Source: Collimonas sp. OK307 (lineage in GTDB: Bacteria > Pseudomonadota > Gammaproteobacteria > Burkholderiales > Burkholderiaceae_D). From it: 64,000 nt of DNA. The stretch spans positions 1 to 64,000 of the forward strand of contig NZ_FOQI01000020.1 of assembly GCF_900113705.1 (NCBI RefSeq), written 5' to 3'. The position numbers were made by a program, and so were the translations under genes. A model generated the notes under the pieces. It was not told where the DNA came from, did no database searches, and saw only the letters and a list, made by a program, of their open reading frames with translations. Positions 53,461-62,117 of the stretch are shown here, in pieces; the stretch's first letter is position 1; each line of letters opens with the position of its first letter.

Positions 53461-53492
53461 GAGCGGCATCAGAGTCAATTCTGATGCCGCTC
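53461..53492. terminator. Perfect 13-bp stem after the receptor gene
   Basis: GAGCGGCATCAGA, a 6-base loop, then the exact complement. Strong hairpin 45 bp after the receptor stop, without a T-run; probably ends or protects the transcript. A small palindrome (AGTCTGTCAGACT) also lies at 53418-53430. Confidence 0.5.
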
Positions 53493-53562
53493 AGGTCATT
53501 GGAATACGGAAAATTAGCCTAAATTGCAAGCACTACCTTCAAAAAAATTCTTTTATGCACAT

Positions 53563-53594
53563 AGTCCGACAGACTGCCAGTAGCCTGTCGGACT
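53563..53594. terminator. Second hairpin between receptor and phospholipase genes
   Basis: AGTCCGACAG and CTGTCGGACT with a 12-base loop, followed by TGTTATTT. Located 150-180 bp before the phospholipase start; consistent with a terminator of the receptor transcript. Confidence 0.5.
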
Positions 53595-53747
53595 TGTTAT
53601 TTGCCACACCGAGTTGAACGAGACGTATGCTTGGTTTCGGACAGGGGCTGCGCGGCGGATAGATGCTGATGGCTGTTGTCAAGATAGACCTCGCCGGGTT
53701 TCGTCCCGCCGGCATCCTGATATCCCAATTACAACTAAAGCTTTCAC

Positions 53748-55850
53748 ATGGTCACTAAAACCCGTCGAGATTTTCTGAGGCTGTCTGCCGGCTTGGCTGG
53801 CGCCACGCTGTTTCCCGAATCTATTCGCAAGGCGCTAGCGATCGAACCGAGTTCCGTCACCGGTACGATCCAGGATGTCCAGCACATCGTCGTTTTTATG
53901 CAGGAGAACCGCTCGTTCGATCACTATCTTGGGCATCTGAGCGGTGTACGCGGCTATAACGATCGCTTCCCGGTCACGCTGCCGAACGGTCAGCCCGTAT
54001 GGTTCCAGCCGCGCCAGGAAGACGCCACGAAAGTGATCGCGCCGTTCCGGTACGACACGACCAATCCCAATGTCAACGCACAATGTATCGGCGGTCTGCC
54101 GCATACCTGGGCCAGCACGCATGGCGCCATCAACGACGGCCGGGCCGATCAGTGGGCCGTGCAGAAGAGCAACATGACGATGGGTTATCACGTACGCGAG
54201 GACATTCCGTTTCACTACGCGCTCGCCGACGCCTTCACGGTGTGCGACAGTTATTTCTGTTCGATTCCGGGTAATACGCACCCGAATCGCATGTATCTGA
54301 TGACGGGCATGGTCGATCCGCAAGGAACAGGCGGCGGCCCATTGCTCGATAATACGGATTACATCGACAACCAGTTCGATGCCATTAAGCTGCCGCCCTT
54401 CAACTGGACCACTTACCCGGAGCGGCTGGAAAATGCCGGTATCTCCTGGCAGGTCTACCAGCAGGGCACCGGCACGGACAATTTTACCGGAAACTACGGC
54501 ACGAACATGCTGGCTTGTTTCCAGAATTTCGTGAACGCACCGGCTGGCTCGTCGCTTCAAAACCGCGGCATGAGCACACGTACACTGGCGCAATTAAAAG
54601 CCGACGTGCAGGCCAACGCATTGCCGCAGGTGTCGTGGTTGCTGCCTCCCGCTGCCTATTCGGAGCATCCGAAGTTCACGCCGCTTTACGGCGCCAATTA
54701 CATCTCCAGGATCCTCGACGCACTGACATCGAATCCCGACGTCTGGAGCAAGACCGTCCTCTTCATTATGTACGACGAGAACGACGGCCTGTTCGATCAC
54801 GTCGTACCACCGCAAGCGCCGACGCTGCCTGGCTCGGGTTTGAGCACCGTGGATATCACACTGGAGCGCCATAGCGTCGTCACCGCTACGCAGGCCGGTA
54901 CCTATACGGCTGATAACCTGCCGTACGGCCTCGGACCACGCGTGCCGATGACGGTCGTGTCACCATGGTCGAAAGGCGGATTCGTCTGTTCGCAGGTGTT
55001 CGATCACACATCAGTGCTGCAATTTATCGAAAAGCGTTTTGGCGTGATGGAAACGAACATCTCGCCGTGGCGCCGTGCCATCTGCGGCGACCTTACGTCG
55101 GCACTGGACTTCTCAAAATCCGATGCGACGGTGCCGTCGCTGCCTAGCACACAGACCTACATCACTCAAGCCGATACCCAGTGCGCACGTTCGATAGCGC
55201 AGAGCGCACCGGGTAGCACCGGCCAGCAGGTCGTCGTGGCACAGGAACCGGGTACGCGGCCTGCGCGTGCGCTGCCTTACCAACTGCACGTGAACGGCCA
55301 GTTGCAGTCGTCAGGGTACGTGTTGACGTTTGCCAATACCGGTATGCAAGGCGCACATTTTTGGGTCTATTCAGGTGATCCAATCGCGATGCCGCGCCGC
55401 TACACGGTCGAAGCAGGCAAGGTGCTGACGGATGCATGGGCACTCGACGCGAACGGAAACTACATGCTGAATGTGTACGGTCCAAACGGTTTTTTCCGCC
55501 GTTTCGCGGGATCCTCTAGCGCAGATGCCGTTGCGAAACCGGATGTTGTGACGCGCTACGACGTTGCCAATGGTAACGTCTACCTCACGTTATTCAACAC
55601 GGGGACCACGTTGCTGGGGGTGACGGTGGCTGACGTTGCCTATGGCCAGCCATCGGTTACGCTGTCGGTTCCGGCAGGTGATAGCGTGGAAGCACATTGG
55701 GATCTATCGTGTAGCAACCAGTGGTACGATCTGCAATTGACGGTCGCCGGCAATTCGAACTGGCAGCGGCGGATCGCAGGTCACGTCGAGACTGGCAGGC
55801 CGAGCATCACCGATCCGGCCGCAACTGTTCCAGTGACGAAGGCGATCTAG
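53748..55850 (+). CDS. plcN: Phosphocholine-type phospholipase C, Tat-exported
   Basis: 700 residues. Twin-arginine leader RRDFLRLSAG (6-15) followed by an Ala-rich hydrophobic stretch, so the enzyme is exported folded. The phosphoesterase domain starts IQDVQHIVVFMQENRSFDHYLG (in parts) and contains GNTHPNRMYLMTG, YDENDGLFDHV, and GPRVPMTVVSPWSKGG. Two C-terminal DUF756-like beta domains (about 500-590 and 600-690) complete the non-haemolytic PLC architecture. It cleaves phosphatidylcholine or related head groups and can supply phosphate or choline. Its coding style is GC-rich compared with its neighbours, and it lies between two copies of a 133-bp piece of the receptor gene, both hinting at later insertion. 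Confidence 0.92.
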   Translation: MVTKTRRDFLRLSAGLAGATLFPESIRKALAIEPSSVTGTIQDVQHIVVFMQENRSFDHYLGHLSGVRGYNDRFPVTLPNGQPVWFQPRQEDATKVIAPFRYDTTNPNVNAQCIGGLPHTWASTHGAINDGRADQWAVQKSNMTMGYHVREDIPFHYALADAFTVCDSYFCSIPGNTHPNRMYLMTGMVDPQGTGGGPLLDNTDYIDNQFDAIKLPPFNWTTYPERLENAGISWQVYQQGTGTDNFTGNYGTNMLACFQNFVNAPAGSSLQNRGMSTRTLAQLKADVQANALPQVSWLLPPAAYSEHPKFTPLYGANYISRILDALTSNPDVWSKTVLFIMYDENDGLFDHVVPPQAPTLPGSGLSTVDITLERHSVVTATQAGTYTADNLPYGLGPRVPMTVVSPWSKGGFVCSQVFDHTSVLQFIEKRFGVMETNISPWRRAICGDLTSALDFSKSDATVPSLPSTQTYITQADTQCARSIAQSAPGSTGQQVVVAQEPGTRPARALPYQLHVNGQLQSSGYVLTFANTGMQGAHFWVYSGDPIAMPRRYTVEAGKVLTDAWALDANGNYMLNVYGPNGFFRRFAGSSSADAVAKPDVVTRYDVANGNVYLTLFNTGTTLLGVTVADVAYGQPSVTLSVPAGDSVEAHWDLSCSNQWYDLQLTVAGNSNWQRRIAGHVETGRPSITDPAATVPVTKAI

Positions 55851-55955
55851 GCCCAGTGCCCGACCAGTGGTTAATACTGAAGCGGTTTTGATTTAAGGCA
55901 CTGATTTTGACTGTTCTCTGTCAATGTCGGCAAATCCGCTTGCAACATCGGTTTA

Positions 55956-56088
55956 CGATTCCGTTTGGGCAAGGAGAATTGTACGCTTTCACTGATTGGG
56001 TATATCGCAGCCATGTCAATTTCACCTTGTACAATTCCGATGAGTTCGCTGGGAAATCATCGTTTATCGGTGGTCTGCGCGTCGGCTA
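55956..56088 (+). pseudogene. Duplicated TonB receptor fragment after the phospholipase gene
   Basis: 133 bp, about five mismatches from 53127-53259. Reads the barrel residues IPFGQGELYAFTDWVYRS and SSFIGGLRVG and then a stop. No start site belongs to it. It marks a recombination event that involved the receptor gene and the phospholipase gene. Confidence 0.85.
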
Positions 56089-56228
56089 GCGGCATGGTCC
56101 CCAATCTGGACAGAATGTTTTCTGTGGAGAAGCTGCCGGATCCAGTTGCAAAGGCTGTATTTGAATCTATGACATTAGAGTTATGACACCCCAGCCAAAG
56201 AAAGAAGCCGGGAGCGGGAGCTTGAAAA

Positions 56229-56978
56229 TTAGTCTCCGCCCCGCATGGCAATGCGCGTCTTATAGCGATAGTTCGATAGATATTTCATCAGGCAATATTC
56301 GACCGGCTGCCGACGGTCGGATAAAGTAATCCTTTCGCAGACCAGCAAGGGGGTGCCCACTTCAGTCCCGAGCAGACGCGCATCCTCAAATTCAGCGGTG
56401 GCGGCGCTGAGGTTTTCGACCGCTTCGGCGGGGGAGAAGTTGAATTTTTCGCCCAGCAGTTTATACAGAGAACCAGCGCGTTCGACTTGCGAGCGGCTTA
56501 TCTTCGCCCCGACAGGCAGCGTGAAGTAAGCATCGTGCAGACCCACGGCCACGTTGTCCATGGTCCGGATTCGATGTACTCTGAACAGTGGGTCTCCAGC
56601 CTTCACATTCAACAAGCCTGCAATCGCCATCGAGGCCGGCACCATACCTACGCTCAGCAACTGTTGACCTGCGATGCTGCCGCGACTGTCGGCATCCTGG
56701 GAAAAACTGTCGATGAAGCGAGTAGTGTCGCGCACAATAGCCGGCGCAACAAAAGTGCCTCGTCCATGATCACTGTATATGATGCCACGCTCTTCCATAT
56801 AGCGCACCGCCTTGCGCACGGTATCGCGACTGACGTCATAGCGTTCAGCCAATTCGCGTTCAGAGGGCAACGCCTGGTTGTCCGACAACATGCCCTTGCC
56901 AATCGTACTTCCGATGATATTTGCCAGCCACTTATAGCGCGGCTGGCCAGGCGTTTCAGTATCTTTCATTTGCGTCAT
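56229..56978 (-). CDS. GntR-family transcription regulator (HutC/UTRA type)
   Basis: 249 residues. Winged-helix DNA-binding domain in the first 80 residues (ALPSERELAERYDVSRDTVRKAV, GIIYSDHGRGTFVAP) and a UTRA ligand-binding domain from about 95 (FRVHRIRTMDNVAVGLHDAYF, LLVCERITLSDRRQPVEYC in parts). HutC-type regulators bind small metabolites and repress their operons. The operator next to its start (TGGTACGTACCA, 56991-57002) suggests autoregulation, and the same palindrome lies before both TonB receptor genes. Divergent from the nucleoside hydrolase operon, so nucleosides or sugar phosphates are the expected inducers. The inducer is not known. Confidence 0.93.
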   Translation of the reverse strand: MTQMKDTETPGQPRYKWLANIIGSTIGKGMLSDNQALPSERELAERYDVSRDTVRKAVRYMEERGIIYSDHGRGTFVAPAIVRDTTRFIDSFSQDADSRGSIAGQQLLSVGMVPASMAIAGLLNVKAGDPLFRVHRIRTMDNVAVGLHDAYFTLPVGAKISRSQVERAGSLYKLLGEKFNFSPAEAVENLSAATAEFEDARLLGTEVGTPLLVCERITLSDRRQPVEYCLMKYLSNYRYKTRIAMRGGD

Positions 56979-56990
56979 ATTTTAATATTA

Positions 56991-57002
56991 TGGTACGTAC
57001 CA
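56991..57002. promoter_or_regulatory. GntR operator next to gntR
   Basis: TGGTACGTACCA, 12 bp upstream of the gntR start codon, so it would block ribosome access or RNA polymerase. Matches 37057-37070 and 50979-50990. Confidence 0.8.
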
Positions 57003-57101
57003 ATTGTTAATCTAAGGGAACTCACACAGTCTAGCAGGTATCAGCCCCAATCCACATCACTTAAGAAATATCACCATGAATAATGTTTTTTTTGCACTAA
57101 A

Positions 57102-57522
57102 TTATGCGACTTCGGACGGCGCTTTCTTGATTATGAATGACCGCTGCGATGAAGAAAGTGTGTCGAGCGTCAAGGCGTCGTGTAGCAGGTCGGCCACATC
57201 CTGGTCAGGTGAGAGCGCAGGGAGCAACGGTTTGAGAACTGTATGGGAAAAGGCGCGGTTGATGCGTTCCGATAGGCGGTCGAAGTGGCGAGGGTTGGAA
57301 ATTGTCGCACAAGTTTTAGCGGCGAAGTCTTGCATCATGGTCAGATGAGACAAGCCGGAAACGTGCTACAGATGAAGGCGATGCTTGCTGTCGATGAGCG
57401 CTTCTTCGCGCCTCCTCAATACAGCAGCGCTGGTGATAAAGGTCGCCGAATGCAGTTACCGGGAAGCGGGTCATATCGAGTAGGTTGCTCATCAGCGCGC
57501 GTACCTTCGCTTGGCGTAACGA
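57102..57522 (-). pseudogene. IS4-family transposase 3' remnant
   Basis: Minus-strand reading: LRQAKVRALMSNLLDMTRFP, AFGDLYHQR, then after a frameshift SHLTMMQDFAAKTCATISNP and TVLKPLLPALSPDQDVADLL. These match the YREK-region and C-terminus of an IS4-group transposase. At least one frameshift is present and the N-terminus is absent. It ends exactly where the inverted repeat arm B begins (57524). Confidence 0.75.
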
Positions 57523-57523
57523 C

Positions 57524-57779
57524 CCGTCCAGGCGTCGCGACTGAGTGGCTGTGCTTTTCATTGTTACGGGCCTGCACCAGACTGGCACGGCAAGCGCCCA
57601 ACGATGGCGTCATCGGATGTCGCAAAGCGTATCATGTATTTTTTGAAATAAAAATAAATTGAATATTGGTTCGTACCAGTTGCACTCATTTAAAATAAAT
57701 GTGCTAGTATCTCTTTCATGCTAATTGGTTCGTACCAGTTTGCATAAATATTGCTTGCATAGGATTGAGCGCCGCGCGG
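57524..57779 (+). repeat. Inverted repeat arm B: promoter/operator region of the nucleoside hydrolase operon
   Basis: Reverse complement of 50012-50264. Contains two operators (57664-57679 and 57724-57739, ATTGGTTCGTACCAGT) 60 bp apart around a promoter-like TTGCAC, 19 bases, TAGTAT (57680-57710). Directly precedes the nucleoside hydrolase gene. Confidence 0.85.
57664..57739. promoter_or_regulatory. Promoter between two GntR operators
   Basis: Two copies of ATTGGTTCGTACCAGT bracket TTGCAC (57680-57685) and TAGTAT (57705-57710). The spacing between the boxes, 19 bp, is longer than ideal, suggesting a weak promoter or control at spacing level. The start of the operon lies 72 bp after the second operator. 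Confidence 0.6.
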
Positions 57780-57810
57780 CGGAACACCACCCGACAATGA
57801 TCGTCAACGC

Positions 57811-58950
57811 ATGAAAAATATGAAAATGATCCTGGTTCGACTACTGACTTTCCTAGCAGCGTTGGCAGCAATGGCCATGGCGCCTGCGCATGCCGATGCC
57901 CCCATGGTCCCGCGCAAAGTGATTATCACCCAGGATGCCTCCGGTCCAGGCGGCACCAACATGCAATCCATACTGATGCTGCTACAAGCGCGCGATGTCG
58001 AGGTACTCGGCATCGTCGTGTCGAGCGGCGACGGCTGGCGCGACGAGAACGCACAGCACACCCTGCGCCTGCTTGAGATCGCTGGTCGCACCGACGTGCC
58101 AGTCTATCTCGGCGCAGTTTTCCCCTTGGTCAACAATGCAGCCAAAACTTTGCGCTGGGAGCAACTCTACGGCGCATTGACCTATAAAGGCGCCTGGACT
58201 GATCCCACTAGCGACCCTAAGCGCCATGCCGATCCCTACGTGGTGCCGGCATTGGCTGAAGGCACGCCGACCACGAAGCCGGTCACAGGGAGCGGCATCG
58301 ATTTCATGGTCAAGGCGGTGCACGAATTTCCCGACGCCGTCACCATCTGGTCCGGTGGACCGCTGACCGATATCGCGCTGGCGGCCCGCCTCGACCCTGC
58401 CTTTGCCAGCCTTGCGAAGGAACTGGTCTTCATGGGCGGGAGCTTCAACCCGGTCGCGGCCGATAATGCGTTCGCCGAGGAATATCGTCACAACACCCGG
58501 CTCGAATTCAACATACGTTGGGACCCCGAGGCCGCCTCTATGGTGTTGCACGAACCTTGGAAACGCGTCGTTCAGGTGCCAGTCGATCCGACCACCGCGA
58601 CGTTCTTCTCCGCGCAGCTGTTGGGCCGCCTGGGGCATGTCGGCACACCGATTGCTTCTTATCTCCACCAATACGGCATTCCTCTGCCGATGTGGGATGA
58701 ACTGACGGCGATGGTCTGGCTGGACCCGTCCATCATTAAGAAAAGTGCCACCATGTTGGTCGATGTGGATACCAGTTTCACTGCCGGCTATGGCAATACC
58801 TTGAGTTGGCCGCTTGACAAAGGTCCACATCTGGGCGAGCGCCCGGTACAAGTGGTCCAAGCCGTAGATGTGCCGCGGTTCGAGCGACTAACGATGGAAC
58901 TGTTAAGCCGTCAACGGCCAATCGACGTCAAGAATGGAGCATCAAAATGA
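57811..58950 (+). CDS. Exported nucleoside hydrolase of the inosine-uridine family
   Basis: 379 residues with a signal peptide (1-30, MAPAHADA). It resembles the nucleoside hydrolase fold (WSGGPLTDIALAAR, MGGSF, EFNIRWDPEAASMV, with the conserved Asn and Asp of the active site). The N-terminal calcium-binding motif differs from canonical DTDPGIDD: here QDASGPGGTN (41-50). This pattern also occurs in a known exported subgroup. It would cleave nucleosides into ribose and base outside the cytoplasm. First gene of an operon; the stop overlaps the kinase start by 4 bp. Confidence 0.85.
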   Translation: MKNMKMILVRLLTFLAALAAMAMAPAHADAPMVPRKVIITQDASGPGGTNMQSILMLLQARDVEVLGIVVSSGDGWRDENAQHTLRLLEIAGRTDVPVYLGAVFPLVNNAAKTLRWEQLYGALTYKGAWTDPTSDPKRHADPYVVPALAEGTPTTKPVTGSGIDFMVKAVHEFPDAVTIWSGGPLTDIALAARLDPAFASLAKELVFMGGSFNPVAADNAFAEEYRHNTRLEFNIRWDPEAASMVLHEPWKRVVQVPVDPTTATFFSAQLLGRLGHVGTPIASYLHQYGIPLPMWDELTAMVWLDPSIIKKSATMLVDVDTSFTAGYGNTLSWPLDKGPHLGERPVQVVQAVDVPRFERLTMELLSRQRPIDVKNGASK

Positions 58951-59894
58951 TCGACATATTGTCTGCGAGCGCGAATCGCCACTTCGGTCTGCTGGCGTTC
59001 GGCGACCCCAATCTCGACAGGGTTTTCGCGGTCGATACGATACCGGGCGCCGACGAGAAATGTCTGGGACGAGGGGTGGGGACATATGCCGGCGGCACCG
59101 TGGCCAATGTCGCCTGCGCCGCCAGTCGGTTGGATGTCGTCACTGGCGCCTACGGCAGGGTGGGCGCAGATTCGACCGGGGACTTCCTGCGTGCCGAGTT
59201 TCATCGGGACGGAGTCGATACACGCTATCTGCGCAGCATTACTGGCGCTGCTTCGGCCAATGCATTGATCATCGTCGACGGATGTGGCGAAAAGGCGATG
59301 GTCTATGAACCCATGGCTGGCCGAGTGCTGGACGCCGCAACTCTAGCGCAAGCCGTGGGTGAAAGCCGCGTGATTCATGCGATGCCCTACGACCTTGACG
59401 AATTTCAAGATTTGAGCAAGCTGGCGCAGGACGCCGGAAGTATGGTCTCAATTGATATCGAAAGCGCCATGATCGCTACACCTCGCCATTTCAACGTTTT
59501 GCTGGCATCGAGCAATATCGTATTTATGAACGAGAAGAATTTTTCTACTATCCTTCGCAAACCGGTGACAAGCGAGAACGTACGGCAGTTGCTGACACTC
59601 GGACCCGCGATGGTGGTCATCACCCGCGGCGCGCAGGGCGCCATCGCAGTGAGCCGCTCTGAGACCATTGAACAAAGCGTCTTCGCAGCGGACGTTGTCG
59701 ACGTCACCGGCGCTGGCGACTGCTTCATCGGCGCGTTCATTGCCGCGATGCTGGAACGGCAGACACTGGCGGAAGCCACCCGCTTCGCCTGCGCCGCCGC
59801 CAGTGTTGCCGTTACCGTAGTTGGCGCTCGATCGGCGTTGCCGACCCGGGCTGAAGTTGCATCGCGATTGTCCGCTTCTCCCGTTGTTCTCTGA
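58947..59894 (+). CDS. PfkB-family sugar or nucleoside kinase
   Basis: 315 residues. N-terminal GDPNLDRVFAVDTIPG and GGTVANVACAASRL, and the catalytic motif DVTGAGDCF (Asp258 base). Closest in style to ribokinase/adenosine-kinase-like PfkB enzymes. Coupled to the nucleoside hydrolase by ATGA. It may phosphorylate ribose after uptake or an intact nucleoside. A second ribokinase is encoded in the rbs operon, so the two could have different substrates. Confidence 0.9.
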   Translation: MIDILSASANRHFGLLAFGDPNLDRVFAVDTIPGADEKCLGRGVGTYAGGTVANVACAASRLDVVTGAYGRVGADSTGDFLRAEFHRDGVDTRYLRSITGAASANALIIVDGCGEKAMVYEPMAGRVLDAATLAQAVGESRVIHAMPYDLDEFQDLSKLAQDAGSMVSIDIESAMIATPRHFNVLLASSNIVFMNEKNFSTILRKPVTSENVRQLLTLGPAMVVITRGAQGAIAVSRSETIEQSVFAADVVDVTGAGDCFIGAFIAAMLERQTLAEATRFACAAASVAVTVVGARSALPTRAEVASRLSASPVVL

Positions 59895-59958
59895 GCCGCG
59901 CAATCACCAATCCATTCAACCGCACATTCATCCACCACTCATTACTACCAGGATACTC

Positions 59959-60615
59959 ATGCTACCTACCAGACATACCCCCGCATTTATCACATTTACT
60001 GGCGTGGACCGCGTCGAACTGATTCCAGGTATGCAAGCACTTGCAGCCCGTTATCCGATCGAGTGGGGGGTATTAATCGAATCTGATCGCGAAGGTCAAT
60101 CGAGGTTCCCGGCCACCGACGTGCGTCGCGCCATTCAATGCGCAGGCCTGCGTTTGTCGGTGCACATATGCGGTCACGAAGCACGCGAAATTGCCGCCGG
60201 CAAGACGCCGCCGCTCGATCTGTCCGGCTTTGCGCGGATGCAGATCAATCACAGCTTCAACGGCAGCAGCAAAGCAGAAATTCAGAATTGCCATACGTTC
60301 GCAGCGCGACATGGCATGCGCGCCGCGCTCCAATGTCAGCATGATTTTCCAAGTGATTCACAGGTCGACTGGCTATATGACGTCTCATTTGGCACCGGCG
60401 TACAACCGAAGATCTGGCCCCAAATCAATATCGACCATCCTCTATGTGGTTATTCTGGCGGATTTTCTGCGGACAACCTGGCCTCGATTGTGCCCACCTT
60501 CCCGGTGCATCCCGGTGTGGTGTACTGGATCGACATGGAATCTGGCGTGCGCACCGACGACACCTTCGATCTGGATAAATGCGCCGCCATCTGCCAACAA
60601 GTGTTCGACCGATAA
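59959..60615 (+). CDS. Conserved-looking 218-aa protein of unknown function in the nucleoside operon
   Basis: 218 residues from ATG 59959 (MLPTRHTPAFITFTGV); the frame extends upstream but without similarity or spacing support. The alternation of strands and helices (VDRVELIPGMQALAARYPIEWGVLIESD in parts, LRLSVHICGHEAREI, ALQCQHDFP, YDVSFGTGVQP) and the catalytic-looking HICGH and GTGVQPKIWP recall a TIM barrel of the phosphoribosylanthranilate-isomerase type. Cys residues are frequent. It lies between kinase and permease, so it probably acts on a nucleoside-derived sugar phosphate. No reaction can be assigned. Confidence 0.6.
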   Translation: MLPTRHTPAFITFTGVDRVELIPGMQALAARYPIEWGVLIESDREGQSRFPATDVRRAIQCAGLRLSVHICGHEAREIAAGKTPPLDLSGFARMQINHSFNGSSKAEIQNCHTFAARHGMRAALQCQHDFPSDSQVDWLYDVSFGTGVQPKIWPQINIDHPLCGYSGGFSADNLASIVPTFPVHPGVVYWIDMESGVRTDDTFDLDKCAAICQQVFDR

Positions 60616-60642
60616 CCCTAATCATCACTTCCAGAGAACGCC

Positions 60643-61986
60643 TTGAACATGAACCGGTTCCTTGACAGAATTTTCGAACTGCACAGTCGTGGCACCAGCG
60701 CCGGCAGGGAAATGCTCGCGGGCCTGACGACCTTCGCCGCGATGAGCTATATCATCGTCGTCAATCCCATGATCCTTTCCGCCACCGGCATGGATAAGCA
60801 AAGCCTGTTGCTGGCCACCGTGGTGGCGGCCGCGCTCGGCACGCTGGTCATGGCGTTCTGGGCCAATCTGCCGATCGCGATGGCACCAGGCATGGGCACC
60901 AATATTGTCTTCGCACAGGTGTTGGTGGGACAGATGGGCGTGTCATGGCAGACCGGGCTGACCATGGTGTTTATGAATGCGGTAATCTTCCTTATCCTGT
61001 CGCTGACCAAATGGCGCTCCGCCATTATTGCCGCGTTTCCTGTCCCCATAAAACTGGGCATCCAATGCTCGATCGGTGCTTTCGTAGCCTGGCTTGGATT
61101 AAAAAACGCCGGCCTGATTGTGGCTGCTCCCGGATCGCTGATCACTTTCGGCAAGCTGAGCGACCACGGCGCGCTGCTGGCATTGGCCGGGATCATCGCC
61201 ACCCCGATGCTGATGGCGCGCCGGGTGCCAGCTGCGCTGTTGGTGTCGATTATCGCCATTACCATCGCTGGCTCGTTCATCCATGGCACGGACGGCAGAC
61301 TTTTGACGGTGTGGCCGGATCACCTATTGGTCGCGCCGCATTTCAAGACTGACCTGATTGGCGCCTTCGACCTGCATCAGTTCGTGTCCAAGTTTTATCT
61401 GCTGCTGCCAATCACTCTGTATTTCCTACTCTCGGAATTTTTTGCCGGCACCGCCACGTTGTTCGGCGTCTCGCGGCGTGCGAATTTGCTGGATAGTTCC
61501 GGCCAATTGCCCAATGCCCGCGCAGCCTTTGCATCGGATGCACTGGCGAGTGTGATCGGCGCTGCGGTTGGTACCTCGACGGTCACCGCATATGTTGAAT
61601 CGGTGACGGGGGTCGAGGCGGGTGGACGCACCGGCCTGACCGGCGTCGTCGTGGCGCTGCTGTTTGCGCTGAGTCTGTTCCTGGCACCGCTGATCGCGGT
61701 GGTGCCGATGCAGGCGACGGCGCCGGTGTTAGTGCTGGTCGGCATGCTGATGATGGAAGGCCTGTGCGAGATTGATGTCAAACGGCCCGAGGCCAGCCTG
61801 CCTCCCTTGCTCATGACGCTGGTCACCGTTTGCACCGCTGAACTCATGGTGGGAATGGCGTTAGGTTGCTTTGCGTACACGCTGATCGTCGCCGCGCAGC
61901 CCCGCCAGCGCAAGCTAACATTCGCGGTGTTATGCCTGAATGCGGTATTCGTCCTGTATCTGATTTTACGAAACTCAATTATCTAA
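60643..61986 (+). CDS. AzgA/PbuG-like purine permease (NCS2 superfamily)
   Basis: 447 residues, about twelve membrane segments. GRREMLAGLTTFAAMSYIIVVNP-type start (written in parts: EMLAGLTTFAAMSYIIVVNP), MAPGMGTNIVFAQ, CSIGAFVAWLGLKNAG, and EFFAGTATLFGVSRRANLLD are hallmarks of the AzgA/GhxP hypoxanthine/guanine/adenine permeases. It imports purine bases released by the exported hydrolase. Last gene of the operon. A degraded copy of its 3' end lies inverted at 49675-50003. Confidence 0.92.
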   Translation: MNMNRFLDRIFELHSRGTSAGREMLAGLTTFAAMSYIIVVNPMILSATGMDKQSLLLATVVAAALGTLVMAFWANLPIAMAPGMGTNIVFAQVLVGQMGVSWQTGLTMVFMNAVIFLILSLTKWRSAIIAAFPVPIKLGIQCSIGAFVAWLGLKNAGLIVAAPGSLITFGKLSDHGALLALAGIIATPMLMARRVPAALLVSIIAITIAGSFIHGTDGRLLTVWPDHLLVAPHFKTDLIGAFDLHQFVSKFYLLLPITLYFLLSEFFAGTATLFGVSRRANLLDSSGQLPNARAAFASDALASVIGAAVGTSTVTAYVESVTGVEAGGRTGLTGVVVALLFALSLFLAPLIAVVPMQATAPVLVLVGMLMMEGLCEIDVKRPEASLPPLLMTLVTVCTAELMVGMALGCFAYTLIVAAQPRQRKLTFAVLCLNAVFVLYLILRNSII

Positions 61987-62006
61987 TTTTTTAAGGAAGT
62001 ATTGTC

Positions 62007-62117
62007 ATGCGCAAATGGGAAGAACCCGAAAATCGCACGGCCCGCTTCGAGATCATCCTCATGATCGACGTAATGATGTGCCTGCTTCAGCCAGTCACCG
62101 ATTGTCAACTGGTCTAA
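62007..62117 (+). pseudogene. ExbD N-terminal fragment
   Basis: MRKWEEPENRTARFEIILMIDVMM starts at 62007 and is the usual N-terminus of ExbD (RARFEIIPMIDVMMFLL). After the 25th residue the sequence degenerates (CLLQPVTDCQLV, stop at 62115-62117). The rest of ExbD is missing from this position. The fragment lies before the tonB-exbB genes, so exbD was once here or was copied. Confidence 0.7.
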
